The translations under genes and the position numbers were made by a program. A model generated the notes under the pieces. It had not been told where the DNA came from. It did not search any database and saw nothing but the letters and a program-made list of their open reading frames with translations. From contig JAKNDB010000087.1 in the NCBI GenBank assembly GCA_024305405.1, positions 7,752,501 to 7,816,500 of the forward strand: DNA of 64,000 nucleotides, in the 5' to 3' direction. The stretch comes from Dirofilaria immitis (Eukaryota > Nematoda > Chromadorea > Rhabditida > Onchocercidae). Below are positions 59,891 through 64,000 of this stretch, one piece after another. Positions within the stretch are counted from its first letter, which is position 1, and the number at the start of each line of letters is the position of its first letter.

Positions 59891-62800
59891 CTAAATGGCA
59901 AATGATTGAGTTATTAATGACTTGTGGAAGTGTTTGCTAAATCATACTATTTAAACTGCTAACTAGTTTAGCTCACCCTATTCTACAATTTCACCCCATC
60001 TTTTTTTCTCTTCAATTTTCATAAAAATCGATTCTGTTTAACTTGATTCATTCTATTTACATTTTATATATTTCAAATTTAATAATTTAAAAGCGAGAAA
60101 CGATCAATTCTTTTATTCTGATTTCATTTTCTCTTAGTTTAATTTCATATCGAAGCTTTTAGTTTTATTTTTCGCTCTTATCCTCTGCTCCATAGTGCCA
60201 GAAAGACATTATATACCTAGGAAGTATTCGAAATTAATTTCATTTCAGCATAAAACGAGAAAGCCATAGCCAAACAATGAAATAACATTAATTCCTATGC
60301 TCATCAAAATATGTTCAGCTCAGACTATTTCTTTTTCCACCACTTTAACAATCATCATACTTTTTCGACTCTTTGAACTTTAGCATAGATCACATATCGT
60401 GAATCAAAACCTGAAAAAATTCATCTTTCATCTGCTGATTGCAGGAACTTTTTCCCTACTGAGATAGTTATATTTTAGCTAAAATTAAAGACAAATTTGT
60501 TGCCATCATATAAGAGCATATAAAGAAAAATGAGAAGGCTTACTTGAACAGTTTTCATTATTCTTATTTTTCTGCTATTTGCTTTTTCTGAATTTCGGAA
60601 CAATAGATCAGAGAGAAGGCGATAATACTTAAAAGTGAGCCTTCTACTAATGCAATCAGTGTCTTAGTTTTCGGACCAGTCGTCTGATAGCTTATTTTTT
60701 TTTGCCGAGTTATGTTTGAAATTTAGAAAATGAAATCCTTCATAACTAATCTTTTTCATTCAATGACATCACATTAAGGTATCGAATCAAGATAAATGTT
60801 ACAAAATTGCTCCGTCTAAATATAGTGACACGCGATATAATTGACATGCATTGATGACCGATATGACTAGATATATATGTATCCATGCGCACTAGCATGA
60901 CTACTAATATAGAGTTAGCAGCAATGTGTAAGATTTTGACAGCGAGCAAAATTTTCTAGAAGGCCTTAGATGCAAAATGCAAAACTTCGGTGAGGCTTTC
61001 TAGCTCAATTAATCTACTAATCTCAATGTGAGACCTGTTATTTTCAATTCTGTCTTTCAAGTCCTTAGAAATTCTATTTGATGAAATGAATTAGTGTATT
61101 GCTTGATGGGAATTTCTATTTCATTAAAACAAATTTATTCTTCTCTTCAAAAGTCAATTGAATTCAATAATAGGAATGAAATGAAAATTAGTTGAACAAA
61201 GTTAGTAAACGAATCGATTAAAAAATGGAAAGTATGAATTTAAAAAGAAATAATGGTCTATAATCAGACATTTGAATTGGTGCAAAGAGGACAATAATGG
61301 AAATAATTGAAGGTCAACTATCAACTTCTGTTAAACGGTTTTATCATTTTTTGATGTTTGACTTAAGATATTTGAAGAAATATGAAAATTCAATAAATTA
61401 TTTCGACATAAAATTCTTCAAATTCATGATTTTTATTATCAGTGTCAAGGCTATGTGTGAAATATCGCAGTGCTATTAAATTCTGCACATAGCTATCGCT
61501 ATTTTACTCTCGATCAATTCTTTTATTATTCATATTACTGTAATTTGCTGAGCAGTGCTGCTAGAACAATAATTTTTTGCTATTTACCAAGCTTTATAAA
61601 AAGCTTTTCGACAATGTATGAACCATTCAGAGCTTCAAAAGATACACCGTAATATGAAATTGATAGTTGATTATGATTCGGAGTGTTTAGCATTTCGAAT
61701 TTCGTAAAAAATTGCATCGAGATTTGCTTTAAAATCATTGCGCGTTGTTAAAATTTTTCATTTTTTTTCATTTAGAAAATCTATATTTTCCAGGAATGTT
61801 AAAAAGAAGAATCCGAACTATTCGCTAAAAATTGATGCTGCTTAAAAATACGACCGAACAATGGTTTCTAATCTGGGACGAAATTGAAGACAAAGCTTAA
61901 ACAAATGGTTGAAGTATTCAAGGATAAGTAAGCTGTGCATATTTTTATTTTGAACTCAATGAACAGTCGAGTTCTGTAAAGATTGAGAGATCTCGTAGAT
62001 TGAGATTAATAATTCGAAAACTGTAGATACGTATAGATAATTTATTAGAGACATGGAAACTACCATATGATAATGAATAATCTAAATCAGATAATATTTT
62101 ATATCAAGCCAACCTTTGCATTTCATTCTTTTAATTCTATTAAAATTGTAAAATGTAATGAATTAAAAAGCAACAGCAGCTGGTGTACTTCAGTACTTTC
62201 TGAAAAATAATGTTTGTTTACTAATTGAAAAAGCATAAAAATGATGAAGATCAAGACATTTGATAAAATTAGTTTAAAATAGTAAACAAACATTTGTTGC
62301 TGCAGTGTGATGATGTGTGTTTGAATTGAATCATTGGTTTTGTTCGTTTCTTGTTAATGTATTTTAATTCTTTCGCTTTTGCATTCTCTTGCTGTTGCTT
62401 AGGCAAAAAATAATGTTGACTTATAAGAAAGAAGCAAGCAATGTTATTAGCCAAGATTTGGTCACTTCTTTCATTTCAATCTTATCACCTGAAGAATGGA
62501 GTACACTTATTATTATACGTTAAGATATATGATTCCGGAATGAATGCGATATCCCTGGAACTGAAAACTAAGATAAGAACAATAATAGCGAATGTTAGTT
62601 GAATAATACACCTGAATGAGTTAGATTATAATTATTCGAACTGTTCTGTTGATGTATAACTTCTATATGAGGTTCGTGAAGAAAACCTTCGATCACAAAT
62701 GTCAGATACTACGTCGCATATTTTTTTGGATCAAAAAAGAAGCCAAATGATTGACGCATTTATTCATTTCTCCTTTCAGGTAAGTATGAAGCATGTGGCT

Positions 62801-64000
62801 TATTCATGCAAGTAAACTTAAAAATATCTGCTTCACAGTGACCATTACCCCATTTTCTTAATTATTGCTTTACTTCAGTCTTCTAATTATCCTTTTGTTA
62901 CCATGCATGCATTGTTCAAAGCGTTCACAGTTTTTTATTCTCTTTGAATTTATTCTAATTAGAATTATAGGAGTGTAAGATTTGTTTAAACATTACTTTC
63001 ACGACGATAAGAAAGTAATTAACAATCGTCCTTTTCCCTAATCTCTTTTTATGGTAATTTCAATTACCTCGCAGCAGAATTTTTTTGACTCTACAGAAAA
63101 TGCAATTGACTGGAAATAGAATTTTGTATTCGTATTCCTTCCTTTTATTTACAAATTCTGATTGAATAAAACCTTATTACATAACTTCATTTTTTGAATG
63201 GTTTTTTTTGTATCGAAAATCGTACGATCAGTGCACAACCGTTTGTAAACTTTCCAAAAAATTTTCTGCCTGCAAAACTTTGAAAATAATGAATAATAGT
63301 TATTCGTTAGTTGATTTGAAAGCTGCAATTAGAGTAAGGATGCACTTCCATCATATGCTTTGATTAGATTATTCTTAATCTTTGCAGCGTGATAATTCGC
63401 TTAAAAGCAACCAATTTTGCTTTATCTAGCGATCAACTAATGATAATTTCATTTATTTACTCATCGAACTGTCGATTAGCCGTAAAAATGAGGAGAAAGG
63501 ATGAAAGAATGTTCGGAAGAGTATGACACTTGACTTCTGGAATATTTGATTTTTGGAAAATATTTGCTTTGAAATGCATTCATTACTATCTTACCCGCTC
63601 TTCTTGTACTCTTTACCCTAACATATTGATTTCGCGGTAATTCTGAGATACAATTACTTCCTTACATTTTTATCCAAATAAATTAGTTTAGTAGTATCTT
63701 TCCATAATAGAATTAGTATATGATATCCTATATTTTATCTTTTGAATTTTCACTTTCTGTATTTTTGTTAGAATTTTGAAATCAAGTGGAGTTAACATCG
63801 TTTAATGCATTTCATTCTGGCGTCATATCTATCTGAATCCTTAAACCAGTTCTTTAAAAATTCACTTCAACTTTGCGAATGTAAAGGGACATGCGCTACT
63901 TTCATTCTTATATCTTTTTTTTTTTTTTTTATAAAGAAAGGTAATGCTGTTTTAATGAAAATTCGAAGCGTTTTTCGAAAATTTTGTCTTTCAATATGTT
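59891..64000. other. AT-rich region at the right end, no gene recognised
   Basis: Only short open frames without splice context or family likeness. A T16 run lies at 63915-63930. A gene could continue from beyond the window edge, but I see no exon of one. Confidence 0.4.

Noticed and set aside
1..64000. tRNA, rRNA, CRISPR array, prophage or bacterial-type operon
   Set aside because: No cloverleaf with A/B boxes, no rRNA stretch and no spaced direct repeats were seen; the sequence is intron-rich animal nuclear DNA.

Overview
The window reads as nuclear DNA of a nematode. It is very AT-rich, every protein-coding gene is split by many introns, and most acceptors are of the TTTTCAG/TTTTTAG kind. 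The closest relatives I recognise are metazoan or specifically nematode proteins (CED-3 caspase with a CARD, calsyntenin CASY-1, beta-COP, a ULP SUMO protease, proteasome beta-3, EMG1, mitoribosomal L17 and S21). Intron density and base composition would suit a spirurid/filarial worm, but nothing here fixes the genus. All gene models below were built by hand from exon phase, splice sites and protein-family conservation; small exons and exact donors can be wrong.

Layout, left to right: mrpl-17 (-, 377-1826); a composite of two long inverted repeats (2774-3197); ced-3 (-, 3331-6047); about 3 kb without a firm gene; EMG1 (+, 9040-10732); a Cys-loop ligand-gated ion channel subunit (-, 11657-14446); a TMEM17/TMEM216 (MKS-2-like) ciliary transition-zone membrane protein (-, 16074-18271) with a perfect palindromic X-box 75 bp upstream; a gene-poor stretch of almost 13 kb (18.36-31.2 kb); calsyntenin casy-1 (+, 31199-40870); beta-COP copb-1 (-, 42257-48551), tail to tail with casy-1; a ULP2/SENP6-7-like SUMO protease (+, 49305-55264), head to head with copb-1; proteasome beta-3 pbs-3 (+, 56338-57465); mitoribosomal S21 (-, 58034-58352), head to head with an unidentified coding stretch (58474-58752); then about 5 kb with only one orphan exon-like segment.

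The genes do not form one pathway. They are housekeeping functions (ribosome biogenesis, mitochondrial translation, vesicle coat, proteasome, SUMO removal) mixed with neuronal/ciliary genes (calsyntenin, ion channel, transition-zone protein) and the executioner caspase.

The most important technical result is that nine conserved exons in four genes (EMG1, casy-1, copb-1, the ULP gene) each need exactly one extra base, nearly always in an A or T run, to keep both the conserved protein frame and the exon phases. All nine are deletions of one base. This is best read as systematic homopolymer under-calling in the assembly, not as nine pseudogene lesions. The most interesting biology is the X-box next to the transition-zone gene, a 35-bp exact repeat shared by an exon and an optional 66-nt intron of the SUMO protease gene, a 70-bp tandem duplication that copies a splice donor of copb-1, and the paired long inverted repeats at 2.8-3.2 kb. 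I found no convincing new molecular system.
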